Assembly: GCA_027186245.1 (NCBI GenBank)
Contig: CP114500.1
Location: 6,086,001 to 6,150,000, forward strand
Reading direction: 5' to 3'
DNA length: 64,000 bases
From: Coriaria nepalensis
Taxonomy: Eukaryota > Streptophyta > Magnoliopsida > Cucurbitales > Coriariaceae
In this document: in pieces, positions 1 through 11,717 of the stretch
Numbering within the stretch: position 1 is the first letter of the stretch
Layout: each line of letters opens with the position of its first letter
Notes under the pieces: generated by a model
Told to the model about the DNA's origin: nothing
The model's input: the letters and a program-made list of their open reading frames with translations, nothing else
Database searches by the model: none
Position numbers and translations under genes: made by a program

Positions 1-6
1 TGTAAC

Positions 7-3000
7 TTAAAACCAAGGCTTCACTTTCTTGTCAAATATTCCTGATCCATAAGTCGAAGTGATAATCTGAACCAAGAGAGGGAATTGGATCCATACAAAG
101 AGGCTGACCGGAAAACTAGCAATGAGTAAAACAATTGGCAAGACGGTGTATGATTGATGTCGAAGCATAAGCAGAAGAGCAACAGAGAAAGATAGCATCA
201 TAGTTGCAATCGAAAAGAAGAGACTGAAAAGACCTTTAATCAACTTTGTAGGCAGAGATGTGAGGAAATCTCTTTCAGAATAACACGATGTGAGGATTCC
301 TAGAAACATCAGAACTGAGGTCGAGGAAAAAAAGAAAGATATTGCAGTAGATATAATGAAGATCATGAAAGGCGTTTCGTGCAAGAATATCGGGTATCCG
401 GTAGTTTGATTGTTGCCGCCTGGAACAGTGAAAAGTGCAGCAAACATAATGGTTACTATGAAAGCAGCCACAACTGTACAAGATGTTGCGGTTCCCTTCA
501 TCCATTTCTCTCCTCTCTTCACAAGATCCTCATGGCTCTTCGTAAACACTTCTTGAGGCGTCTTACCATCTTTGTTCAAATATTTCTTATAATTTGGTGG
601 CACAACCTTCTCTACCTCCTACATGGATGTCATCAAAGAATTTACTATTAATACTTCCATTTCTTAACTAGTAATCATGGAAATAACATGATTCATCATA
701 TATATATATATATCAAACAAATGCTTACAAAAAAAAAAAAAAGGTATCTCTTTAAATTTAACCATAATCTCTTTGAATCTATTAATATTACTTTTTGAAT
801 CGCTACATCATACACTTAATTATCCTGTACAGTTGATTTATGGCTAATCTAAATTTCAGTGTCCTAATTATAAAAGAGCTTAATATCCCTACAATTTTTT
901 GATTTGGCAGGTTCGAGCTAGTATGTCTATAGTTTCTGTTTCCAAATGAACAAGTTATTAGAAGCATAAAATGTTCTACTTACCTTAGACCATTGAAGTT
1001 CTCTTTGCATCTTTAAAGCTGCACCCGCTATACAATTAAGTTGGGAAAGAGGTGCTGGCATGGCAGCCAAATGTAACATTGTATTGCAATCCTCGTCTAC
1101 TCTTGTTGTGTATCCACGTATATTAAGCCCGCCATTTTCAAGCCCATATAATAGATTGAATATTTTCGATTGGCGATTTAAAGCAGCCGTCATGAAGATG
1201 TTTCTCCTCTTAGCATTGTAATGCCATAGAAGCTCGGGGTGGATTTTTGTTAGTTCAATCACGAATTCAGGAACCCCTTTCTCTACAGCCACGAAAAGTG
1301 CTTCGACCACTCGGTAATCTACCAATTCTTCTTCCATTAATTTCTTCGTCTCATTGCACATAAGCTCCAAAAGCTTTCTAGATTGCATATGGGTTAAGGT
1401 CAATTCATATATTTGCTTGATACCTAGATGGTGATAACAAACACAATGTTAAGCATAAGCAACATTGTAAGTAGAAAGCAATAATTAGAGTTGGATAGGA
1501 AGAGAGAAAAATTATTGGGTGAAGTTGATATTATGTATACCTAAGAATTCACAGATTCTTGAAATCAAACCCTTACAGAAACCTGTATGCCAATCGAATG
1601 TAAGGACAACCTTAATTATCATGAGAATTATACGTATGTACAAATTTTCCAAACAACATAATACAAACTTCTCAAAGGAAAAAGATAAATCTTATTGAAA
1701 GGATATGCATACTAACTTATAGTCTTTCTATTCTTTTCATCTTCATTTGACTTCTGAATGTTTACTCGGAACTCATGATTCACATCACCTGATGGCATTT
1801 GTATTTGTATAACTTTGACAAAAAAAAAAATTAAAAAATGGGGGAGAGAGAGAAAGAGACAAAAAAGACATTAATCAGTATAGCAATCAAAAATTATTCA
1901 GTATAACTTTGTATAACCATTTTAAATAATTTTTTTTTAATTAAGAATTATGAATCAACTCAATAGAAATTAGTTACATCTATAGTTTTCATAATTAGTT
2001 ATATACATAGTTGGTTTGGATGAAAAATAGACCCACATATACAACAAGTTCTTTTTAGACTGGCCCACAATTCTTAGATGAATTAAGTGTAGTGAAAAAT
2101 TTCTTCATTTTATATTCCTATTCCTATTTTAGTATATAAAAAAAAAATTCCTTCAAGACATAATTAGTTCGATTTCTGTATGAAAATATGAATGAAAATA
2201 GTGATTTTTCGATATCCATTTGGTAACACAGGTAATGACAAATGACAATAATAAGAAGAGTTAAAAGTTCCATAACTTTTGTATTTTCATATTATAGTTA
2301 AAAAATTCTTACATTTTTATCTTAATATCTAAAAGGTACTTATATTTTAAAATATTTAAAAAACAAAACCCTCATATTTTTCTTAAAATGCTGAAAACTC
2401 CTTGTATTTTTTTTATTATGTCAAATACCCCCTTACCGTTAATTTAATCATTTTCTATTAACGAAATAAGGATGTGACATGGTTACATCTAAATTCTTTT
2501 TTTCTTCCACTTTCCACCTATCAGTTTTCAATTTTTTATCCACCCAAATATATCCCTAATTATTCAGGAAAAAAAAGGTAAAACGAAAATTTAATTTTCA
2601 CCGTTTGAACCCTAATGCGAAATGCATCTTATGTTTAATCACTCAAATGCATTTAGCATATGAATTGATCACCTAGATGCAAAATGCTGCATTTCACATC
2701 TGGGTGATCGATCACCCATGTGCTTTTCGCATATGGGTGTTCACATTTGGGTTGATCACCCATATGTGAAAATGCATTTGAGATCAAAACTTAGAAGCAT
2801 TTTGCATTTAGGTGATCAAACTCAGACTCAAAATGCATTTGGGATCGAACCACGATATGAAATGCATCTGGATTCGATCCCAAGATGCATTTTAGAGTTT
2901 CTTTTTTCTTTTTTTGGGTAACTATATTTTTCTAAGAATATCTGAAATCCAAATTCTTTTAGAATAATCTAGTTTTTCTAATTTTTTGGAACAAATCAGA

Positions 3001-5191
3001 TTGTTGGAGGAAAAAAAAAATTCAAGAGAGAAAAGCAAAGAAGGGAAAATTTATTTAGGAAAAATGACGTGACATGCCAATGTGGCTACACGACATCATT
3101 CCGTTAGAATAAAACAGTTTAAATAACGGTATGAGGTCTTTTGCATGATTTTGAAATGCAAAGTGTTTTTGGCCCTATAAACAAAATATAAGGGGTTCCT
3201 AAAGGAATTTCAAAATATAGGCATCTTGTAACTTCTTATTGAAAATTCAGGAGGTCTTTGGCCCTTAACCCTAATGAGAATGATGAATTTTTTGTATACA
3301 TTTGAATTTTTTTTTTCAAATTATCTAAATACTATAAGTAGAATTAAAAAAATATGAAAAATCGAATATTTATTTTGATTTTTACTGAAGACATGTATTT
3401 TGATTAGAATGAAAGAATGATTTTTTCATTTTAGTAGGAATAAAAATCATTCAAATTTCATTATTATTTGAACCAAATAATGGAATACCAAAGAATCAAA
3501 CCAAACATGCCTCTTACCAACGCCAACTTGATATGAAGGGTATTCAAATGGTATGGTTTTCATATCATTGGTAAGCAAATGGTATGGTTTTAGGTGAAGG
3601 AAAATGAGCCACATATAGAACATTTACATAAGAAAGCCAATGAAGAGTTAATTAGTGCTTACAATTGTATAGAAGCTTCTGCCAAAACCCAAGTCGACTT
3701 CCACTTGGAAATTCGGAGTACATAGTAGCCAATGCTATTAAAGGAGATAATTGATCCGGATTTTGACTGAAAGCCAAACGGGGACTACGCTGGAGCAAAT
3801 GAATAGCAATATCTACTCAAAATAATATGCCATCAACACAAACACAAGGAAAAGATGAAGTTAGTACTAATAATATATTGTCTATCAGTAATTACACGTG
3901 CGTCCCTTGGCTTTTATGAAAGTAATCCTACGCGGACCTTAAATCATGTCCGATCTATAATTTTAGAATCCATAACCGATCAACGTTTAAATATTCCACT
4001 TATAATTTACACAACAATAAATTGTTTGATAGGTTTAGGAGCGGCGCTTACCAAAATTTTTAGAAACGATACATTCTGCCACGAGTGTAACACCTTGACG
4101 GCTATTATGCGATGTGAGATTTTCAATTGGTGTGACACTATAAAGATATCGTGCCATATCAACGAAGCCATGTAGTATAGCTAAGACAACTGGGATCATC
4201 TTCCATCTATCGTTTTGAATCTCTACCAATCTAGGGTTCTTCATAACCATGACTACTGCCATTTCTTTGATCCCAATGTAAGAAGCAGCTGCAGCAAGAG
4301 CTGTGTAACCATCGTCACCTTTTATTTCCAAGTCTTCTTTGTCCATTAAAAGCACCATCCTTTTGACAATGTCAACTTGTCTGGACATGGTTGCAACATA
4401 CAGAGCTGTCTTTCCTCGGTATGAAATTTTTTCTCTCAAGACTAGCGGGCCATGGGAGTATATAAATTGCAATGCATCGGACCAATTCCCCCGTTTTACG
4501 GACTCTAGAAGGGGAATATAGTTGATCGACGCCTCCGCGGGCATCCCTGCCAAGGATTTGAATGGTAATTATAGATCTATTTGTCAGTGCAAGCAGAAAA
4601 AAATATGCAACTAGTTTCGACCATGCTTAAGACATTGTTTCTTTAAGGTGTTCTCCTTCGAAGAGTTTTCTTTCGGATTATAAGTAAAAAGGAGGATGCA
4701 TTAAGAACTTAGTTTCTGAAACATGGTTTTTGACTAGAGAAATTTAGAGCAATAGTTCTTGAACAATCTAGAGAACAATCACTAACCTACTTACATAACT
4801 TGAAAGATTGTTGAGAAACAATATAACTATGTAAGAAACTATTGGGGGAGAAACTTACCTGGAGGGTTTGCTTGCAGGGAGCTATCCTCCCTGGGCTTGC
4901 ACTTTCTTTCTAATATTCCCCACGCAAGCTTGGCCGAGTTAAGATTTTTTATTTCGGAAAGCAAGTCCTGCCCGCAAGAATTCTGAATTGCAAGTAAAAC
5001 TATAGCATTGTTTCTGCTCCATAACCTGTAATCTCCTCCAACTTCGTCTACTGACGTTGCTTCAATGATGTCCCATAAACCTTGAGCCAACAACTTTTTC
5101 TTCATCCAAGAACTCCAATCCGTGTAGTTCGATCGCGAGAGAGTTTGAAACCCGATTGAATCCGTTTCTCCAATAAGTCGTTGCACCACTC
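7..5191 (-). CDS. Ankyrin-repeat protein with C-terminal PGG membrane domain (ITN1/ACD6-like)
   Basis: Exons, 5' to 3': 5191-4859, 4546-4052, 3815-3663, 1423-984, 618-7; every junction keeps frame and has GT..AG. Exon 1 encodes a DUF4219/UBN2-like segment (YTDWSSWMKKKLLAQGLWDI, then LNSAKLAWGIL), which many plant ankyrin-PGG genes carry. Exons 2-4 encode ankyrin repeats (GKTALYVATMSRQVDIVKRM, DGYTALAAAAS, NTMLHLAAM). The last exon starts EVEKVVPPNYKKYLN and holds the PGG domain (VPGGNNQ) with about four hydrophobic membrane spans; it ends at a TAA. Relatives act at membranes in defence, salt and abscisic-acid responses; the role here is inferred from family only. Exon 1 has no ATG and a stop lies just upstream, so the true start must be in an earlier exon, possibly the B-box exon at 5763-5391. 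The 2.2 kb intron 1424-3662 contains a transposable element. Confidence 0.85.
2258..3271. mobile_element. Long-terminal-inverted-repeat DNA element (Mutator-like/MITE) in the ankyrin intron
   Basis: The left arm (about 2258-2500) and the inverse of the right arm (about 3050-3271) share the same order of motifs: a GTTAA-type end, several T-rich blocks containing CTTATATTTT or CTTGTATTTT, then CCGTTA..TTTAA, TTCTA..ACG, GATGTGACATGG-like sequence. They look like imperfect arms of more than 200 bp. No transposase reading frame is present. The centre (2600-2890) is a degenerate repeat of AAATGCAT and GATCACC motifs. A clear target-site duplication was not found. The element lies inside the large intron of the ankyrin gene. 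Confidence 0.5.
2600..2892. repeat. Degenerate ATGCATTT/GATCACC repeat
   Basis: At least ten copies of ATGCAT or AAATGCA-type words alternate with GATCACCC or GGGTGATC in both orientations. This makes the stretch locally palindromic and less AT-rich than its flanks. It fills the middle of the inverted-repeat element. The short frame across it is not a credible gene. Confidence 0.5.
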
Positions 5192-5382
5192 CTTATAGAT
5201 GTTTCAATAAAGATTTAACTCGTGAGGTATATTCTTGTGAATCAAATCAATCACAACATGTCACATTATAACAAGAAAAATATTGTAAAATATTAGAAAC
5301 TAGAAAGGGTAAAAAATTGATCCAATGTATCATGTTGTGATTGGATGATCTATATTCGTTTTTTAGCTGTAAGGGAAAGATA

Positions 5383-5763
5383 TTACATACTAGCAATCGG
5401 AAGAACAGGCGAAACAAAGTCATAATTTCTCCGCTCAATTGACCTACTCATGTCGTCATTATAACTACCGTTGAGACCTAATTCATTTTCCTGATGACCA
5501 TCATCTAGATCATGATCATGCTTTTCAAGATACCGACACGTGTTGCAGTACCTAATAAGCCAGTACTGCTCGACGTTGTTAGAGCTGGTGGTTCCACGGG
5601 GGATCGGTGACTGGCAGGCATAACATAGGATGGTTCTAGGATGAAGAGCAAGCTCAGAGCTGCCGCCATGAACCATCTCATCACATCTCTTACACAACCT
5701 CGTTTCGTCCACTTCGCAATAGACCCTCGCAAGAAGGAGGTCGCACCGGTAACATTTCTTCAT
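5383..5763 (-). CDS. B-box zinc-finger protein or first exon of the ankyrin gene
   Basis: An ATG-started 126-residue frame opens with one full plant B-box. The zinc ligand spacing is complete: C4-x2-C7-x8-C16-x2-D19-x4-C24-x2-C27-D28-x3-H32-x8-H41. It is followed by a second Cys pair (CYAC, 47-50) and a further pair in YCNTC. An acidic, His/Asp-rich stretch (EKHDHDLDDGHQENE) comes next. There is no CCT domain, so as a stand-alone protein it would resemble the short single-B-box plant proteins that work through protein-protein contacts in light and flowering control. The frame stops at 5383-5385, but a good donor (GTATGT) at 5390 would end the exon at 5391 in phase 1, which fits the phase of the acceptor at 5192 in front of the DUF4219 exon. 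Either a separate small gene or the N terminus of its neighbour. Confidence 0.65.
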   Translation of the reverse strand: MKKCYRCDLLLARVYCEVDETRLCKRCDEMVHGGSSELALHPRTILCYACQSPIPRGTTSSNNVEQYWLIRYCNTCRYLEKHDHDLDDGHQENELGLNGSYNDDMSRSIERRNYDFVSPVLPIASM

Positions 5764-8262
5764 AACTTTAGTTCACAAAAAATTAATAGAAAGTCCTATA
5801 AGAGTATTCTATTTTGCTTATATGCTAGGGTAAGAGAAATGGTTCAAAATTAACAACCATTCCTGCCTTCATCGTATAAATAGGCGAATTTTTTCGAGAA
5901 TTTTGAAGCTTCCAGGGAGTAAGGAGACTACTTATACACCAATGATCCAAATGAATCTTGTCTTAAGCTTTATTCGAGTCCAAACTTCTAGTTTACAAGA
6001 GAGATAAAAACTGAAGCAACAATTTTTCACCCATATGATTACTACAAAGTACGAAGACCAGCTAGCTATTTTGAGTCGTCTTTTTCTGTCGACTTTTTAA
6101 GAATTTAAATATATTTAATAACACCTTAATTTCCTTTTCTTGTTAAAACATGATTTTATAAAAAAAAAACATTGTCGTTTTTATGAGACGATGAAATCGG
6201 AGTGTTCCAACAAAATTAGAGAAGAACGATTGGAAGTAAAGTCCCTTGTTCTTGATGCAGCATCGATAATGAATAAACGAGGAAATTGTCCCCATCCAAT
6301 TTTTCGTCTCCTTTTCAATTACCCTTTTTCTAGTTTTGTCTCTCCCTACATGTTTTTTTTTTCGTGGCGTCATATTTTATTGGTTTGGTACTAATTAGAA
6401 AAGGTAGCAGAAGTTAGTTTTGAATGATTCAAAACAATCACTTGTATACCGACATCCGATAAATCTAGCTGTAATTAAGGGTTAAGACATCCATGCTTTG
6501 AGGAGTTTGAGGGACTGTTTGCAATATCGTCGTATGTATTTGAAGTATATTTGGATTAAAAAATTTTAGAGGGAATTGAACCATTAAGCCTCCTTTAGAT
6601 AATGGTTTTAAAGAAATATATAATTTTGAAAATTTTTGTAAAATATTTTAGGGGACGAACATATTATGAGCGAGGGTACAAATATATTATGGGCGGAAAA
6701 AATGACCGAAGTGAGAAAAGGAAGAAGAACAAAAATTGTGGCATAAGAGATTATGGGGAGTGGACGAAGAATATATGATCCTAAACAATAGTGGTCGGAC
6801 TATGGTGGCAAGTGGAGGTGGTATAGTGTAGAAAAATATGGATGAAGAAGAAGGTGGAAAATGGGCCGAAGTGAGGAAGAAGAAGAAGAAGACTTTTTTT
6901 TTGGAAACTTGAAGAAGTCCTCCACATGTCTTTGAAGATGGGTTGCAAACTCCGGGAGTAGCGGTTGAACTCACAACATCACTAGATACGTTTAGAGTAT
7001 AATCTCAAACGTTGTGTAGAGAGTTTGTATCCGAGCCAAACTCAGAGAGTCACCTCTGCTCAACCGCTTGCGCAACCTCTAAAAGTTAGATGACTGTTTT
7101 TTTTGTCAAATATAATATATTTTTTTTATATAGATAATTTGGACAATTGACCATTTATAAAATATAATATAAAGTTTAGGCTCAATTTTAAAGTTATTGA
7201 AAAGATGACATTTTTTTAATTTTTCTCATTAAATTTTTTTTTATATATTGAATAGTCATTATATCCATACTGAACTTAAGAAAAAAAAAAAAAAAACAGT
7301 TTATCTCTTACATTCTTCCCTCCAACACTCTATCATAGGAGAAATTGTAACCAAGCTTCAAAGTTTTAGATTCCTCTTTACTCCCTCTTCTTCATTAATA
7401 ATTGATAAACAAAAAAAAATATGGATCACAATCTTAGACCGTTATTAATTATGGTCTAAGATTTTGAACTATTTATCCAGTATTTTGTTCATTATGTTAA
7501 TTCAATAATGGTTTAAAATTAATAATAAGATTTAATTTTTCAGTTCATTACCACTTCTAGATCTCCATCAATAGAAGAAAATGAGCATTATCAGGTTGTG
7601 AGTAAAGCAAATGACCAAAATTTAAAGAACAAATTTAACGATATATTTATACCTGTTAAAAATAAAATAAAAAATAAAAAAAGTTAACACATACTTCCAA
7701 TGATGATGTTCGTATATATCGAAATGATAATACTTCTCCTTCTCTAATAAAGATCTTTCTTTTTCGACGAATGATAAAGTAAAAATCGAAACAATAAGAG
7801 TAAATTGAAACAATGAAAGTAACAAGTAGTATGGCGGCAACTTTTTTAGTTTTCGAAAAGCGGTCGTTGGTCTTTTTTTTCCCTTTATTTTTATTTTTAT
7901 ATATTAAATATTAAATAAATAATAAGAAAAATAAAATTATCTATAAAAAATAAGCTGAGATTAATATAAAATCAAATGAGTTGATAAATGAAATTAATCA
8001 TAACCGATTTATAATTCATAAAATCTGAAGAGAGAGTATGTAATATCATTAAACTTAAAAGGAATCTGCACATAAAAGAGAAATTGAAAGTCGAAGGACG
8101 AAACCGTCATTTACCAGAAAAAGAAAGAAAGGAAAGTTCGAACGGTCTTGTTTATTCGAAATTGGAGATCAAACTGCACGGGTTTCATCAATTTCTCCCC
8201 GAAAATCAACCATTACAGATTAAAATCTTCCATTTTCATTGATTCAATTTTATATTATATAA
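5764..8262. other. Intergenic, no gene recognised
   Basis: AT-rich sequence with long A and T runs, between the minus-strand B-box frame and the plus-strand tetraspanin. It should contain both upstream regions. Short frames at 6140-6394, 6687-6974, 7248-7448 and 7622-7840 are low-complexity and match no family I know. Confidence 0.6.
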
Positions 8263-11200
8263 ATGCCTCGAAATTGTTGCCATACTTCCCTAGCTTTCCT
8301 GCTCAAATTGTTCAATTTCCTTCAAGCTTTTGTTGGGGTTTCAATCCTCGTCTATTCATTATGGATGCTCAATCAATGGAACCATCGCGTCCCTATATTA
8401 CCTCCATCGCCACCTTCGCCTTCACCTTCGCCTTCAGCTCCATCTCCGTACTCGTCCTTTCCTCTTTTCATGGATTCCGAAACAATTAGGGTTTCCGATC
8501 ACCTATTCCCTTCGAGTTTGCCCCTAGATGCTGTTTCCGGCTTAGATGCAAGCTTTGAGTTTGGTTTGAATTCCTTCAACCTGCCCTCTCCTTGGTATTT
8601 TTTAAATTTTTTCCCCTTCTTTGGAATTTTATGGTGTGATTTCATTTTGAGCATCACGCATTGTTCGAGGGTTGTGTGTAGTTTATAATTTGGAATTCGT
8701 AGTTAAATGATCTGGATTAGATTCTTTCATTATTGCTGTTCGCTAGACTTCATTTGCAATATTTTCAGTTTTGTTCGTGGAATTTCTGGCTTGATCTAGG
8801 GTTTAAATGTCTAAGCAGTTTGTAGCTAGAAAAACAAACTAGAACTATATTCAGGTGATAAGGAAATGAGATTGACTCCTATTGCTTTTAATATTTTCCT
8901 TTAGATCTTTTGTTGTTCAGAAGTGCAAGATGGGTTGGGACATCTGTGAGGTGGAATACATGTTATGGAGATTCTCTACAATAGAAGCTTGAATAAGTTG
9001 GACCCCTAAGATGTGTTAATTGGGTGCCTTTTCTTGGTAGGTTCATCTATTCTTTCATGGGAGTGGGCATTATATTGTGCTGCATCACTCTGATAGGCTG
9101 TATTGCTGCTGAATCAATTAATGGCTGCTGCCTATGTTTTGTATCCTTAGTACATTAAAAGATCTCTATGTCCTCATATAAAGTAAATATGAAGTTTAAT
9201 GTTGTGGCATTTAGGTAGCAAGCTCCTTAACGGTCAGTAACTCGTTCAATTATTGAGTTGTGGTTGTAAAGGAATTATGGGTTTCATTTTGTAATAACAA
9301 AGGAGAAAGAAAACTTGGTAGTAATACTCAACTACTGAGTCTGTTATGGCCGAAGGCAAAGATTGCTAGAGAATTTTTTAGGAGCTCACTGATCTACAAA
9401 TCAAGAAAAATGTTAAAGGATCAAATTATATCATATGTATTTCAGGTTGTTTAAAGCCTGTAGAGTAAGAAGATTCTTAGTGTGTAATTGGAAGATTAGC
9501 AACTATTGAACTAAGCAGACTTTTGAGTCTTAGAAATCAACAAGGACCTACACAAGGTGAAAAGAGGATCATTTTCTTATCGCTGGATTGTATTCTTTTT
9601 ACCATTTTCTTAACCAAATGCTAGTATACACTGCTCAAAACTGTACTCATGCTTGTGGAAGCGGCGTTGGTGGCGTTCATTGCATTTGATCATCAATGGG
9701 AAAAGGTACTTAAATTGATATTTTCTTCTCTTTCTAAAACCAAAAGTTCAATAACTTTTGTGTTTTGCCATTTATCCCATGTACTCATTCTATTAAAATG
9801 ACACAAATTACTTTAGGCTATTCCATTTGATCCAACTGGAGTACTTGAAAGTTTTCAATCTTTCATTAAAAAGAATGTTGAGATATGCAAGTGGGCTGGC
9901 ATCATTATTGTTATAATCCAGGTATATTTTCCTTTACATTCTAATAATAAAGTCTCTCCTCTCCTTGCCTTTCTCTTAATTGAGCTTAGAGGGGATTGAC
10001 GTCTGGCATTTGCATTTAAGTTGTTATGATTAGGGGATCAGATTCTCTAGAATTCCAATGGACAGAAAAGAATTATTTAGACCCTTCAAACTACAGTGAT
10101 CTGATTGACACAATAAGTAGTGCATGCTGAGTGTCTACTATCTCTGTGGGTACTTTTGTACTAAGCCAATTCTAAATTTTATTTTTCAACCAAATTACGG
10201 GAAAATTTACTTCTAAAAACTGGTCAGCTTGTTATGTTAAATATTTGGTAGTTTGATTGACAAGAATCACTTAAGAACTTAGTTAATCTATGAAAATAAC
10301 CTTAATGTCTGTGTTTTTTGTTTTTCTTAGAAATTACTGTGTGAACATTTTCATATCGTGTTTAACATTCTTAGAATTACTTGGAGTTCACTTTGTTCTC
10401 ATACCGTCTTATAATTTTTTGAGCCTGATAAGTATAGTTATATCTATCGTAATCAAAGGAGAACACACTATTCTCGCCTGCTTTTTTTCTAATCTTCTTT
10501 CCTCTGATCAAAATATTATCACTAAGCATCCTTAATAGACTATATGCAGATTGAGGGATGATATCTAATTCTAACGTAAGAATTTTCTAAATCAGGGGAG
10601 AATAAATTAATGTCAATGGAAGTGGTTTGTTCTTTACTGTTCAATAGGAACACATGCAGACACTTAACTGACCCCTGATTGTCTAATAGGACCAAGGTCC
10701 AACTTTTTTCCTTCCTCAGGCATTATCTCTACTGCTAGCAATCATTCTGAGAGCCATGATTTATTCTTGGAGAGCTGATTATGATGGTGAGGATGATTAT
10801 GATGTTATGGCTAGAACTCGAGAACCTTTGCTAAACCCACAAGCAAACCATACTTCTGGGGCTCATACCGATATATGGAGCTCACAAATGAGAGAAAAGG
10901 TACCTTTTTTACCTAGTAACAATTACTTTTCCTGTAATGGGTGGGGCCTAGGTACAAATATTGTAGGACTTACTCAACAGAGGCTACAAACAGATAATCA
11001 TTGAAGCCCAATAAATAGGATTTGGATCGGTGTTGGACTGCTTATTTTAGATTGTGCTTGTGGTATGAAATGGAGTTTGTAGAACCAAATTTGTATGCAA
11101 CAACAACGTGACTGTGATAATAAACTATATCCAGTCATAGGTGAAGTGGTTGTACTTTGATACCATCAGCCCCAGGAATCTGGTCTTTACTTAGTCTAAA

Positions 11201-11717
11201 CGACTTTACCAATTAACTCATCAAATAATGTAGTGTTTTGCTGCACACTTTATTTCTTCTATCTACTTGATTCTAATCTAGATCAGTGTTCGAAACCTTA
11301 TGTTGGGTCTAAAATCTAGTTTCCAGCTACAATACACCTTGGCTGAACACAAAATCTAGTTTATCTTCTTCAATTTGGTGAGGAAGTCCAGTCTATCTCA
11401 CAATGTAGTGAATCTACAATCTGCACCTAAATACTTAACGACATGTGGTCAGTATCACAATATTAAAGCTCATTATGTATAAATCAAATTCTTTGGGGCT
11501 GACTTGGCATAGAGATGCTTTAACCTACTCGATTACAAGGGACTCAATTGCAAAATGCTGTGGGAAGTTCGATTTTAGAAAGAAAAACTCCTATTTGCTA
11601 TCGTATTCTGGATATCAAAAAATCCTTGCTTTTTGTCGCATGCTGCAGTATGGATTGGGCAATGGGGATAGATCATTGAACCAGAGTCCGTCAATAACTG
11701 TGAAGACCAGGCGGTGA
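8263..11717 (+). CDS. Tetraspanin of the TET18/19/20 (TOM2A-related) type
   Basis: Six coding exons: 8263-8594, 9041-9140, 9625-9705, 9817-9921, 10720-10899, 11649-11717; all junctions are in frame, giving 288 residues. Four membrane spans are visible: about 12-36, 112-134 ([20 protein letters not shown]), 147-166 ([18 protein letters not shown]) and 196-220 ([20 protein letters not shown]). Cysteines around [14 protein letters not shown] follow span 2, as in this clade. The C-terminal tail has an acidic DYDGEDDYD stretch and WSSQMREK, close to the TOM2A tail. Members organise membrane microdomains, and TOM2A supports tobamovirus replication complexes; the role of this copy is inferred. Odd point: the loop between spans 1 and 2 is about 75 residues and starts with a Ser-Pro run ([16 protein letters not shown], 47-62). 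Confidence 0.9.

Noticed and set aside
3855..4175. Plus-strand open frame with membrane-like residues, suggestive of organelle DNA
   Set aside because: It overlaps the antisense of a well-supported ankyrin exon (4546-4052) and its intron, and I recognise no organelle gene in it.
5367..5390. A 24-base intron ending the B-box protein with a short basic tail
   Set aside because: Far below the minimum size of plant introns.
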